From contig JBBJMP010000039.1 of assembly GCA_037718865.1 (NCBI GenBank), positions 1 to 29,583 on the forward strand: DNA of 29,583 nucleotides, given 5' to 3'. Below are positions 8,590 through 17,004 of this stretch, in pieces; the first letter of the stretch is position 1; every line of letters starts with the position of its first letter. The position numbers and the translations under genes are program-made. The notes under the pieces are model-generated. The model ran no database searches. It saw only the letters and a list, made by a program, of their open reading frames with translations, and had not been told where the DNA came from. The stretch comes from JADCRZ01 sp037718865 (GTDB lineage Bacteria; Bacteroidota; Bacteroidia; Chitinophagales; Chitinophagaceae).

Positions 8590-8628
8590 ATCTTGGCGCA
8601 AAGCCTCGCTGGCACAATATCTTAGCGC
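8590..8628. repeat. Short degenerate GCGC-rich intergenic repeat
   Basis: atcttggcgc (8590-8599) recurs as atcttagcgc (8619-8628), with aaagcctcgc in between. The texture resembles worn-down TTAGCGC/TTTGCGTC-type heptad repeats found between genes in many environmental bacteria. That likeness is from memory and is tentative. Confidence 0.35.
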
Positions 8629-8711
8629 CTCCCATACAGGTAGCATTCTAATAGTTTATTTTCAGGATTTTTAGCAGCTGTGACCATAAGTACGATTTCA
8701 TCAGCAATGCA

Positions 8712-10163
8712 TCATTGTCCCTGAGCCATGCTATAAGCTTTTTTGTTTCCGATCATGAGTAATAATTCAGAAGAACAGATCCTGAAATCGCCACTTAAAC
8801 TGATATAAAGGCCCAGCACGTCCTGTTGCTTCAGTGGAAAATCGTCCACACTTTCGAACCGAACATTATATTGATTAACGAGATTGGTGTATACGGATCC
8901 GGTGGGCCATACCTGGGTACCCCGGTTACTTATATTTAATAACTTAAACTTAACGCCGGCATGTCTCAGGCACTTATGAGCGATAGCCAACGGTTGTTCG
9001 TTGCTTTCAATGAACAGGTCTATGCCTGCAATTCTTTCCTTTTCAAGTTCTTTAGACTCCATCATCGCATTTTCGTCCAGCTTAAACATAGTTGGTGTTG
9101 CCGGCATATTTGGCAGTTTGGGCTTGGCCCCCTGCCTGGGTATTTTACCAAAGTTTTCAATAATGGTATGTGCAAATTGGGTGGTATTTACAGAAGGAGT
9201 GTTTTTATCCCCAAAGTCGCCGGTATGTACGCCGCTTTCAAGGGTGTAGAGTAGGGCATTTTCGATTTCTGCCGCATTACCCATATAGCCGGCGTGACGT
9301 AGCATAGCCAATCCGCTGAGTAATAGTGCAGTAGGGTTGGCGATATTTTTACCGGTTATATCCGGCGCCGTTCCATGCACCGCTTCAAATATGGAAATGT
9401 GGTCTCCAATGTTAGCGCTGGGTGCAAAACCCAAACCTCCGATCAGGCCGGCACATAGATCAGATATAATATCTCCCTGGAGATTAGTCAGAACCACTAC
9501 ATCGAACTCCTGCGGACGAACGACCAGCTTCATGGCCAGGTCGTCGACGATGATATCGTCAGACTTGAGTTCGGGGTATTGCAGGGACACTTCCTGAAAA
9601 CATTCAAGGAATAAACCGTCTGTAAGCTTCATGATATTTGCCTTATGGCCGCAGGTAATACGCTTTGCACCCTTCTTCTTGGCCATTTCAAACGCATATT
9701 TGATCACTTGAAGGCTTCCCGGACGTGTAATAAACCGGCGGCTAAGTGCCACATCGTGTGTGAGCATATGTTCGATACCACCATAAGTATCTTCGATATT
9801 CTCGCGGACAATAGTAATGTCTATAAGAATTCCTGCTTTGGAAAAAACCGTATCCACGCCATGTAAGGTCTGAAACACCCTTTTATTAGCATAGGTGTTC
9901 CAGGTTTTCCTGGCTGTTACATTTATGCTTTTAACCCCTTTTCCTTTAGGCGTTTCCATAGGGCCCTTGAATAAAACACCGTTTGTTTCAATGGTTCTCT
10001 GGGCTTCGGCGGTCATGCCGTTCGAAAACCCTTTGTCGAAAACCCATTTACCCATATCTACAAATTCATATTCAAAGGGCACTTTATTTGCTTCAAAAAT
10101 AGAAAGCACCGCGGCCATAATCTCAGGGCCTATTCCATCTCCTTTTGCAACAGCTATTTTCAT
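8712..10163 (-). CDS. icd: Isocitrate dehydrogenase, C-terminally extended (Thermus/Rickettsia-like) type
   Basis: This 483-residue cytoplasmic enzyme of the isocitrate/isopropylmalate dehydrogenase family oxidatively decarboxylates isocitrate to 2-oxoglutarate in the TCA cycle. Visible motifs are the N-terminal GDGIGPE (8-14), substrate loop KSINVTARK (78-86), Arg120 and Tyr127 in VRENIEDTYGG, metal-site aspartates in NLQGDIISDLCAG (Asp231, Asp235), and the coenzyme loop HGTAPDI (263-269) with NPTA. Residues ~340-483 form an extra C-terminal domain as in the ~496-residue Thermus thermophilus enzyme. At the coenzyme loop the Lys-Tyr pair typical of NADP enzymes is replaced by Asp268-Ile269, which points to NAD+. 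ATG at 10163 begins MKIAVAKGDG, the natural start. It is transcribed alone and divergent from apaG. Confidence 0.93.
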   Translation of the reverse strand: MKIAVAKGDGIGPEIMAAVLSIFEANKVPFEYEFVDMGKWVFDKGFSNGMTAEAQRTIETNGVLFKGPMETPKGKGVKSINVTARKTWNTYANKRVFQTLHGVDTVFSKAGILIDITIVRENIEDTYGGIEHMLTHDVALSRRFITRPGSLQVIKYAFEMAKKKGAKRITCGHKANIMKLTDGLFLECFQEVSLQYPELKSDDIIVDDLAMKLVVRPQEFDVVVLTNLQGDIISDLCAGLIGGLGFAPSANIGDHISIFEAVHGTAPDITGKNIANPTALLLSGLAMLRHAGYMGNAAEIENALLYTLESGVHTGDFGDKNTPSVNTTQFAHTIIENFGKIPRQGAKPKLPNMPATPTMFKLDENAMMESKELEKERIAGIDLFIESNEQPLAIAHKCLRHAGVKFKLLNISNRGTQVWPTGSVYTNLVNQYNVRFESVDDFPLKQQDVLGLYISLSGDFRICSSELLLMIGNKKAYSMAQGQ

Positions 10164-10422
10164 ATTAATTTTTTTAATGTGTTACTGTTAACGCCGGACA
10201 CACTTTTTGTACAATCCGGAGCTACCAAACCGATCGATTTTTCGTATATCAACAATGAGTATGACATCAGGTTCTGGATTATATGGAAAGTAAAGAATTT
10301 ATCGGCACCTATTTTGATTAATTTTGATAAGACCTTGTAAACTTAATAATATATCAGCTTTGCAGCTACCATCCAGTTAAGTTTGTCTTTTGACAGCAGG
10401 TCATGTTAATAAAACCGTTACA

Positions 10423-10809
10423 ATGGCATCCAAAATCTCGGAAGGCATCGAAGTTAATGTAGAAACCTTTTATCAACCGGATTATTCTAATCCTGTATCG
10501 GGCGAGTTTATGTTTGCATACCGGATAACCATTGAAAATATGAACAGCTTTCCGGTGAAGTTACACCGGAGGCACTGGTATATTTTTGATAGCAACGGTC
10601 AAAACCGTGAAGTGGAGGGCGAAGGTGTGGTCGGCGTTCAGCCTGTACTAAACCCCGGCGAGAAATACCAGTACGTAAGCGGATGTAATCTTCGTACCGA
10701 AATGGGAAAAATGCATGGCACCTATCTTATGGAAAACATACTTAATAAAAAAACCTTTGAAGTTAATATCCCGTCTTTCGAAATGGTTGTGCCATTCAAA
10801 AATAACTGA
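10423..10809 (+). CDS. apaG: ApaG domain protein
   Basis: The 128-residue product matches the single-domain ApaG/DUF525 family, an immunoglobulin-like beta-sandwich of about 125 residues linked genetically to Co2+/Mg2+ tolerance and Ap4A metabolism in enterobacteria; its biochemical role is unsettled. Characteristic stretches are YQPDYSNP near the start, FAYRITIENMN, HWYIFDSNG, and GEGVVGVQPVLNPGE followed by YVSGC. I start at ATG 10423 (MASKISEGIEV), which gives the family's usual length. An upstream TTG at 10390 would add 11 uncharacteristic residues. The gene stands alone between divergent icd and the convergent peptide transporter. Confidence 0.92.
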   Translation: MASKISEGIEVNVETFYQPDYSNPVSGEFMFAYRITIENMNSFPVKLHRRHWYIFDSNGQNREVEGEGVVGVQPVLNPGEKYQYVSGCNLRTEMGKMHGTYLMENILNKKTFEVNIPSFEMVVPFKNN

Positions 10810-10866
10810 CCTTTGACCGGATGGTTTTTCGTCCTACTCAATCCCTTATACATATACAAACGTTCT

Positions 10867-12633
10867 TTACCTTACCCCATGCATCATGCGTTTCAATAAC
10901 GGACTAAGTGAGTAAAGCAGTACTGCCGCAACACCGCACAATATAACAAACATCATAAAGAAATCGAATAGGTCATGAATGACGAAACCCATAAATTCCG
11001 GGTATATTACAGGAATTTTCTTTTCTTTAAGGAAAGCCAGTTGCCCGGCAGTAGCTTGTATCTTACCATTTAACAGGGCTTGTAAATCGATTCCTTTTTC
11101 TGCCGCAGTCGCATACTTATCCCCTGTTGGTGGAAGCAATGCGCCAAGCGTTCCTGTCAGGGCATAACCAGCTGCATTACTTAAAAACCAAACTCCCATT
11201 AACAGTGAGGCAAATCGTTTAGGAGCAAGCTTTGCAACTAAAGATAAGCCGATTGGTGACAAGCACAACTCTCCCCAGGTGTGCAGCAAATATAGAATGA
11301 TCAACCAGATCACACCCAGTTTTCCGGCAGTTCCCAGATCCTTAACCTGCAGGGCAATGAGCAAATAACCCAAAGCTATTATCGCCAGGCCTAAAGCTTG
11401 CTTTACCGGTGAAATTGGTTCAATGTTTCTTTTCTGCATCCATAGCCACAGGGCACTGAACGGCAATGCAAATATGATAACAAAAAAGCCGTTGAAATTC
11501 TGCACCATGCTTGGAGGCATTTTCCAACCCAGGATGTTAGTATCAGTCTGGTTGTCGGCAATGAACGTCAGTGATGAACCTGCTTGTTCAAATGCTGCCC
11601 AGAAGAAAATAACAAAAAATGCCACTATATATAATACAAGTATTCGTTGTGTCTCCACTTTCGTCAGTGACCGGTCTGTAAGGATAAAAATTCCCAAACT
11701 CAATCCTGAAGCATATATAAACGGATATACAAATGTTTTAATTGGCGATTTGGCAAGAGCCTGAAAATAGCCGGAAATTCCATTTCCCGAAATGATCATA
11801 GTCTGGGGATCCCAGGAGAAATACTGAAACAGGAAGTATAGGCCGAATAATAACAGAACAAGGATGAATATCGATTTAGAAGTAAAGCTGGCTTTTGAAG
11901 CTTCTTCATCTAATACTTCATTCTTAACCGGTTTTGCGCCGATAGGTCTTCCCTCGGGCGTTACCACATACTTGTTTTTCAGTAAAAAGAAGACCAGGGT
12001 TCCCAGAAGCATGGCAATTCCGGCGGCCAGAAAACCCCATTTGAAAGCAGTTAGGTCACGAACCGTTTTTTCAGTCCCGTTCGCCAGTGTTATCGTAGTC
12101 TCCACATCACCTACCAAAGGGCAAATCGTTTGGCCTAACAATGCGCCCACGTTGATGCCCATATAAAAAATAGTGAAGGCTGAATCAAGTTTACTTTTTT
12201 GTTCTTTAGGGTACAGTTGACCTACCATGGAGGATATGTTAGGCTTAAAGAATCCATTGCCAAAAATGATTGCCAACAAAGCAATCCACATGATAGATTT
12301 GGCCAGGTCGAGATTGGAGTCAAAAACACTGGCACTGGTAAACAATAGTAACTGACCGAGCGCCATGGTCAGCCCACCCAACATTATACAGTTCCTGTTT
12401 CCAAGATATTTATCCGCTACATAACCTCCCACCATAGGCATCAGGTAGGATAAACCCAAAAAACCTCCGTATACAATCGATGCTTCCTGTTCACCCATCA
12501 ACAAGGCATTTGCCAGGAACAGGGTCAATAAGGCACGCATGCCATAAAAGTTGAATCGTTCCCACATTTCAGTGGCAAACAATACCCGGAGGCCTTTAGG
12601 ATGACCTTGTGTTTGAATATCAGATTCAGCCAT
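10867..12633 (-). CDS. Proton-dependent oligopeptide transporter (POT/PTR2 family)
   Basis: This 588-residue polytopic inner-membrane protein couples di-/tripeptide uptake to the proton gradient. The N-terminal E-x-x-E-R-F motif (Glu22, Glu25, Arg26), the GGYVADKYLG segment and the PTR2 signature FYMGINVGALLG are all present. So is the later WGELCLSPIGLS motif, whose glutamate is important in substrate binding and proton coupling in the family. About a dozen or more hydrophobic segments run to the C-terminus. A hydrophilic loop of ~50 residues (around 200-255) separates the two bundles. It is divergent from purD (169 bp apart) and converges on apaG. Peptide specificity is not readable. Confidence 0.93.
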   Translation of the reverse strand: MAESDIQTQGHPKGLRVLFATEMWERFNFYGMRALLTLFLANALLMGEQEASIVYGGFLGLSYLMPMVGGYVADKYLGNRNCIMLGGLTMALGQLLLFTSASVFDSNLDLAKSIMWIALLAIIFGNGFFKPNISSMVGQLYPKEQKSKLDSAFTIFYMGINVGALLGQTICPLVGDVETTITLANGTEKTVRDLTAFKWGFLAAGIAMLLGTLVFFLLKNKYVVTPEGRPIGAKPVKNEVLDEEASKASFTSKSIFILVLLLFGLYFLFQYFSWDPQTMIISGNGISGYFQALAKSPIKTFVYPFIYASGLSLGIFILTDRSLTKVETQRILVLYIVAFFVIFFWAAFEQAGSSLTFIADNQTDTNILGWKMPPSMVQNFNGFFVIIFALPFSALWLWMQKRNIEPISPVKQALGLAIIALGYLLIALQVKDLGTAGKLGVIWLIILYLLHTWGELCLSPIGLSLVAKLAPKRFASLLMGVWFLSNAAGYALTGTLGALLPPTGDKYATAAEKGIDLQALLNGKIQATAGQLAFLKEKKIPVIYPEFMGFVIHDLFDFFMMFVILCGVAAVLLYSLSPLLKRMMHGVR

Positions 12634-12802
12634 AAACAGAAGTTTTCTTATACCAACTCAAAATACTGATAATTCGTTACCAATGTTCATATACAATAAA
12701 ATTTGAAGATCATACGTAATCAGATCAGAATAATATTAGTTTTACCATATTAAAATTAAGTGGTTAATTCGCAGTGTCTACCGGTACATTATAGTTTCCA
12801 TT

Positions 12803-14083
12803 ATGAAAATATTGTTATTGGGCTCAGGCGGGCGAGAACATGTTTTAGCCTGGAAGTTATCACAAAGTAATTTGTGCACTTCACTATTCATTGCTCCGGG
12901 CAATGCGGGTACTATGCAATGTGGCATTAATATAACATTACTCCTGCATGATTTTGATTCCATATGTACATTTTGCCTTGATGAAAAAATAGACATGCTG
13001 GTAGTAGGGCCGGAAGAGCCCCTTGTTAACGGTATCGTAGACTTTCTGCAATCAAAAAAAGCATTATCCGGAATGGCCATTATTGGCCCTTCTAAACTTG
13101 GGGCGCAATTAGAAGGTAGCAAAGCCTTTGCCAAGGCCTTTATGCAACGTCATCATATACCTACTGCAGCCTATGGCGAGTTTGACCATAGCAACTACAA
13201 AAAAGGTGTTTTGTACCTGAAGCAGCACGCTTTGCCGGTGGTGCTTAAGGCCGATGGCCTGGCTGCAGGTAAAGGGGTGATGATCTGCAAGAACCATGTG
13301 GAAGCCATGGCCGAATTTGAGCTAATGATACAGAAAAGTAAATTTGGTGAAGCAGGAAAAAAAGTGGTAGTGGAAGAATTTTTAGATGGGATTGAATTAA
13401 GTGTTTTCGTGTTAACCAATGGTAAGCAATATGTTTTACTTCCTGAAGCCAAAGATTATAAACGAATAGAAGAAGGCGATACCGGATTAAACACCGGCGG
13501 TATGGGCGCAGTAAGCCCGGTTCCTTTTGCCGATGATGCATTTCTGAAAAAAGTGAAAGAAAAAATCATCTGGCCTACCATTGAAGGCCTGAGTAAGGAA
13601 AAAATAGCTTACACGGGTTTTATCTTTTTTGGAGTGATGGAAGTAAATGAAGAACCTTTTGTAATTGAATACAATTGCCGTATGGGGGATCCTGAAGCTG
13701 AGGTTATCATTCCCAGGTTGAAAAATGACCTCGTAGCCTTATTTGCAGCTGCATGCAGCCAAAACCTGGATAACATTGAAATAGAAACAGATGAGCGAAG
13801 TGCATGTACGATTATGGCGGTAAGTGGCGGTTACCCCGGCGACTTCGACAAAGGATTTGAAATCGAGGGGTTGGAAAAGGCCGCAAGCCAGGAGAGTCTT
13901 GTATTTCACGCTGCCACACTTAAGGCAGGCGACCAGGTAATTACCAACGGAGGAAGGGTATTATGCGTAACCTCTTTCGGCGAATCGATACAGGAGGCGG
14001 TATTCAATTCAAAACAAGTATTGGAGAACATCTATTTTGAAAACATGTACTACCGGAATGATATTGGTTATGAGTTTACCTAG
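12803..14083 (+). CDS. purD: Phosphoribosylamine-glycine ligase (GAR synthetase)
   Basis: The 426-residue ATP-grasp enzyme makes glycinamide ribonucleotide from phosphoribosylamine, glycine and ATP, step 2 of de novo purine synthesis. Hallmarks are the N-terminal GSGGREH (7-13), APGNAG, the ATP-grasp segment LKADGLAAGKGV, EEFLDGIELSVF, NTGGMGAVSP, YTGFIFFGVM and the metal/ATP site YNCRMGDPEAE, followed by the C-terminal barrel-like domain (GGYPGDFDKG). Length is normal for PurD. ATG 12803 begins MKILLLGSGG, the conserved start. It appears monocistronic. Confidence 0.96.
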   Translation: MKILLLGSGGREHVLAWKLSQSNLCTSLFIAPGNAGTMQCGINITLLLHDFDSICTFCLDEKIDMLVVGPEEPLVNGIVDFLQSKKALSGMAIIGPSKLGAQLEGSKAFAKAFMQRHHIPTAAYGEFDHSNYKKGVLYLKQHALPVVLKADGLAAGKGVMICKNHVEAMAEFELMIQKSKFGEAGKKVVVEEFLDGIELSVFVLTNGKQYVLLPEAKDYKRIEEGDTGLNTGGMGAVSPVPFADDAFLKKVKEKIIWPTIEGLSKEKIAYTGFIFFGVMEVNEEPFVIEYNCRMGDPEAEVIIPRLKNDLVALFAAACSQNLDNIEIETDERSACTIMAVSGGYPGDFDKGFEIEGLEKAASQESLVFHAATLKAGDQVITNGGRVLCVTSFGESIQEAVFNSKQVLENIYFENMYYRNDIGYEFT

Positions 14084-14413
14084 TGAGCATGCAAAGCAAT
14101 CGGGCCAACGCACCGGATTCTAACAGTAATGCCTATCCCAGAATTGATGCGCCTTGACTAAAACAGTCGTTACTTAGCAGTTGCTGACAACAGGCTGTCC
14201 ATGATGCCGGCAAGCGCTGAAAGGCGTGCTGCTATTGAAACCGGAAATGTTGTAAAGAATAGCTGGATCAGAAGCTGTTAAATAAAAGGATGATCTTTTA
14301 ACAGTGCAGGCTCAAAAAAACATTCAAATCAAACTATTGCCTTTGTTAATTCGAATTATTTGCATCAATTTTGCTGCCATTGTAACTGACTTCATAAATC
14401 TGACTCTACACTA
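14084..14413. other. 330-bp intergenic region upstream of mreB
   Basis: No credible gene. It contains a stem-loop, ctgttaaa (14275-14282) with tttaacag (14297-14304), that has no following T-run and so is not a clear terminator. A candidate promoter for the cell-shape operon lies at 14342-14373. Nothing else was recognised. Confidence 0.55.
14342..14373 (+). promoter_or_regulatory. Candidate promoter of the mre operon
   Basis: TTTG (14342-14345), a 20-bp spacer, then CAATTTTG (14366-14373), one base off the Bacteroidota -7 consensus TAnnTTTG. Position and spacing suit transcription starting ~35 bp before the mreB ATG. Confidence 0.4.
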
Positions 14414-15439
14414 ATGGGCCTTTTTAATTTTTTCACGCAGGAAATAGCAATGGATCTGGGTACGGCAAACACGCTTATTATACATAACGATGAAATTGTA
14501 GTGAATGAACCTTCGATAGTAGCACTTGACCGTAATAATCCCAAGACCGTGCTTGCTGTTGGCAAGAGAGCTTTGATGATGCATGAAAAAACCCACGAAA
14601 GTATTAGAACCGTAAGACCGCTTAAAGACGGCGTGATCGCTGACTTTAACGCGGCGGAGCTGATGATCCGGGAAATGATTAAAATGATCTACCCCAAGAA
14701 ACCGTTGTTTCCCCCGAGTTGGCGAATGATGATCTGTATCCCCTCTTCTATTACGGAAGTAGAAAAAAGGGCAGTACGTGATAGCGCTGAACAGGCCGGA
14801 GCAAAAGAAGTTTATCTCATACACGAGCCAATGGCTGCTGCCCTGGGTATAGGAATAGATGTAGAGGAGCCGGTTGGAAATATGATCATAGATATAGGTG
14901 GTGGTACAACAGGTATAACGGTGATTGCCCTGGCAGGAATTGTCTGCGACCAATCTATCAGGATTGCCGGCGATGAGTTTACAGGCGACATCATGGAAGC
15001 ATTGCGCAGGTACCATAGCCTGCTGATCGGTGAACGTACTGCAGAACAGATCAAAATACAAATAGGTGCGGCCATGAAAGACCTGGATAATCCACCTGAC
15101 GATCTTCCGGTAAACGGAAGGGACCTGGTGACGGGAATTCCTAAGCAGATCATGGTCAGTTTCCAGGAAATCGCTGAAGCATTGGATAAATCTATATTTA
15201 AGATCGAAGAAGCCATTTTGAAAGCGCTGGAAACCACCCCTCCCGAACTGGCTTCAGATATTTACCGCCGTGGTCTTTACCTTACAGGTGGTGGTGCATT
15301 GTTGAGAGGTTTGGATAAACGGCTGGCCCAAAAAATCAAACTTCCTGTGCATATAGCAGATGATCCGCTGAAGAGCGTTGTTCGTGGCACTGGCCTGGCT
15401 TTAAAACATTACGACCGTTATCCGTTCGTAATGAGGTAA
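14414..15439 (+). CDS. mreB: Rod shape-determining protein MreB
   Basis: The 341-residue actin-like ATPase polymerises under the inner membrane and positions the elongasome (MreC, MreD, RodA, PBP2). It shows phosphate-1 loop DLGTANT (~16-22), CIPSSITEVEKRAVRDSAEQAGA, HEPMAAALG, phosphate-2 loop DIGGGTTGITV, GDEFTGDI, RTAEQIKIQIG and the adenosine-site LTGGGALLRGLD. Length matches the family (~340). ATG 14414 gives MGLFNFFTQEIAMDLGT, a short amphipathic-like N-terminus before the core. It is first gene of the operon mreB-mreC-mreD-pbp2-rodA. Confidence 0.97.
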   Translation: MGLFNFFTQEIAMDLGTANTLIIHNDEIVVNEPSIVALDRNNPKTVLAVGKRALMMHEKTHESIRTVRPLKDGVIADFNAAELMIREMIKMIYPKKPLFPPSWRMMICIPSSITEVEKRAVRDSAEQAGAKEVYLIHEPMAAALGIGIDVEEPVGNMIIDIGGGTTGITVIALAGIVCDQSIRIAGDEFTGDIMEALRRYHSLLIGERTAEQIKIQIGAAMKDLDNPPDDLPVNGRDLVTGIPKQIMVSFQEIAEALDKSIFKIEEAILKALETTPPELASDIYRRGLYLTGGGALLRGLDKRLAQKIKLPVHIADDPLKSVVRGTGLALKHYDRYPFVMR

Positions 15440-15548
15440 CGTATGTTTTGGTGCTGATTTTTGAAAGCACAGTGCATCACTGTTTTCCATGACTGATCGC
15501 ATATACCTGGTAACTGTACCAGACAATTATACACTTCTTATACTACTT

Positions 15549-16391
15549 ATGCGTAACGTTTTTCTCTTCATCAGGAGATATTTCAATTTCCTTAGTTTCC
15601 TGGTGTTGCAGATACTTGCCCTGACCTTTCTTTTTCAATATAATAAGTTTCATAATGCTGCCTTTATGAATGTCGCCGGCGAAATAACCGGTAAGATCAA
15701 TGAGAAATATAATAATGTCGAGTACTACTTTAAACTTAATAAGACCAACGAAGCGCTCGCAAGGGAAAATGTACATCTGCGCACCTTATTAAAACAAAAT
15801 TATGAATCACCGGATACCACGAATGGCGTTATCGTAGACTCCATTCGGGTGGATTCCCTTCTGCGTTTCCAGAAATACAGGTACTATGATGCCCGGGTGG
15901 TGGGCAGCTTTGTAAGCTCGCAGAACAATTACCTTACTATTCACCGTGGGGCAAAGCAAGGCATCCGTAAGGATATGGGTGTGATAGGGCCCTCGGGCAT
16001 AGTTGGAAGGGTGGTAAATGTTTCCGATAATTTTGCTATTATCATGAGCGCTTTACACAAAGATCTTAAATTTAAGGCCAAGCTAAAGAAATCGGGCGAA
16101 AATGGCACTATTTTGTGGGATGGCGTAAATCCACTTTACATATTGCTCACAGGTATTCCCAAAAGCGCTGCCGTTGCCAAAGGTGATAGCATTGTAACCA
16201 GCGAGCTGTCATCTACCTATCCACCCGATATTATGGTTGGGACGGTCATTGGCATCGTGTCCGATCCGAGCAGTAATTTTTTTTCAATTAAACTAAAAAC
16301 CGCTACTAACTTTTTTAATGTGCAATATGTTTATGTAGTTGAAGCCCTGCAAAAAGAGGAAATTTCAAAACTGGAGGAAGGCATCAAATAA
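15549..16391 (+). CDS. mreC: Rod shape-determining protein MreC
   Basis: The 280-residue bitopic protein has a short cytoplasmic head (MRNVFLFIRRY), one membrane segment (~13-30), a coiled-coil stretch (~45-85, KINEKYNNVEYYFKLNKTNEALARE in two parts) and a beta-rich periplasmic domain (VVGSFVSSQNNYLTIHRG, GPSGIVGRVVNVSDNFA, PDIMVGTV). It links MreB to PBP2 and RodA in the elongasome. I chose ATG 15549 rather than the upstream ATG 15489, because MreC proteins begin right before the RR-Y-N-F membrane anchor and the extra 20 residues look untypical. It is 109 bp after mreB and 4 bp before mreD. Confidence 0.93.
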   Translation: MRNVFLFIRRYFNFLSFLVLQILALTFLFQYNKFHNAAFMNVAGEITGKINEKYNNVEYYFKLNKTNEALARENVHLRTLLKQNYESPDTTNGVIVDSIRVDSLLRFQKYRYYDARVVGSFVSSQNNYLTIHRGAKQGIRKDMGVIGPSGIVGRVVNVSDNFAIIMSALHKDLKFKAKLKKSGENGTILWDGVNPLYILLTGIPKSAAVAKGDSIVTSELSSTYPPDIMVGTVIGIVSDPSSNFFSIKLKTATNFFNVQYVYVVEALQKEEISKLEEGIK

Positions 16392-16395
16392 GAAG

Positions 16396-16929
16396 ATGAG
16401 TAGTTTCGTTAAAAATATTATCCGCTTTGCGTTATTCATTTTGATCCAGGTTTTCGTTTTGCATAAAATGCCAAGTTTGCACCGTTTCATCACACCTTAC
16501 CTGTATTTTCTTTATATACTCTGGCTACCTTTCCGGATGTCGCGGTTTTCGTTGATGGCACTGGCTTTTTTGTTTGGATTAACCCTGGATTATTTCCTGT
16601 ATACTCCGGGATTGCACGCGGCGCCTTGTGTTTTGATTGCCTATGTCAGGCCCTTCCTGATCAATGTGCTTATTTCACAGGAAGGTGCGGACCAGAATTA
16701 TGCCTCACCTTCAATCATCAGTATGGGTTGGGTACCGTATGCAACGTATGTTTCCATTTTAACGTTGTTACATCACGGCTACCTGGTAATTTTAGAATGG
16801 ATGCAGTTCGGGAGCTTTCTGTACTTCCTTGGAAAGGTGGTGGCCAGTTCGGGGATAAGTCTTTTGTTGATTCTGGTAACCGAATTATTGGTCTTCCGGA
16901 AAGAAAAATTCAGAACCAATACGGCTTAA
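16396..16929 (+). CDS. mreD: Rod shape-determining protein MreD
   Basis: The 177-residue hydrophobic protein has about five or six membrane segments (starting IIRFALFILIQVFVL; also FGLTLDYFLYTPGLHAA, the region matching the conserved MreD motif). It is the least conserved elongasome component, recognised here chiefly by position between MreC and PBP2 plus topology. ATG 16396 lies 4 bp after the mreC stop. An upstream TTG at 16339 that overlaps mreC would add 19 polar residues and is not preferred. Confidence 0.9.
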   Translation: MSSFVKNIIRFALFILIQVFVLHKMPSLHRFITPYLYFLYILWLPFRMSRFSLMALAFLFGLTLDYFLYTPGLHAAPCVLIAYVRPFLINVLISQEGADQNYASPSIISMGWVPYATYVSILTLLHHGYLVILEWMQFGSFLYFLGKVVASSGISLLLILVTELLVFRKEKFRTNTA

Positions 16930-17004
16930 CAAAAATTTTAAGTTCCATTTGATAAAATTTCAGTATAATAGTAATTCGTACTTCTTTAAATTATCGCTCA
17001 GACA

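Larger units (their letters stand above)
8290..8711. other. 422-bp intergenic region between exoprotein cluster and isocitrate dehydrogenase
   Basis: No credible open reading frame. It must hold the promoter of the hydrolase gene starting at 8289 (minus) and the 3' end of the isocitrate dehydrogenase gene (minus, stop at 8712). It contains the inverted repeat at 8510-8543 and a decayed GCGC-rich repeat at 8590-8628, listed separately. I saw no clear T-tract terminator after the dehydrogenase stop and no convincing TAnnTTTG box close to 8289. Confidence 0.6.

Noticed and set aside
10390..10422. Upstream TTG start extending ApaG by 11 residues
   Set aside because: The extra residues are not family-like and ATG 10423 gives the normal ApaG length.
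12634..12802. Divergent promoter search between the peptide transporter and purD
   Set aside because: Only near matches such as taaaatttg were seen, with no convincing -33/-7 pair for either gene.
14275..14304. Stem-loop after purD considered as an intrinsic terminator
   Set aside because: The 8-bp stem has no T-tract on either strand, so termination cannot be supported.
14411..15061. 216-residue minus-strand frame inside mreB
   Set aside because: It is antisense to the well-conserved mreB gene and its translation shows no domain or sensible composition.
15489..15548. Upstream ATG extending MreC by 20 residues
   Set aside because: MreC normally begins just before the RR-Y-N-F membrane anchor, matching ATG 15549.
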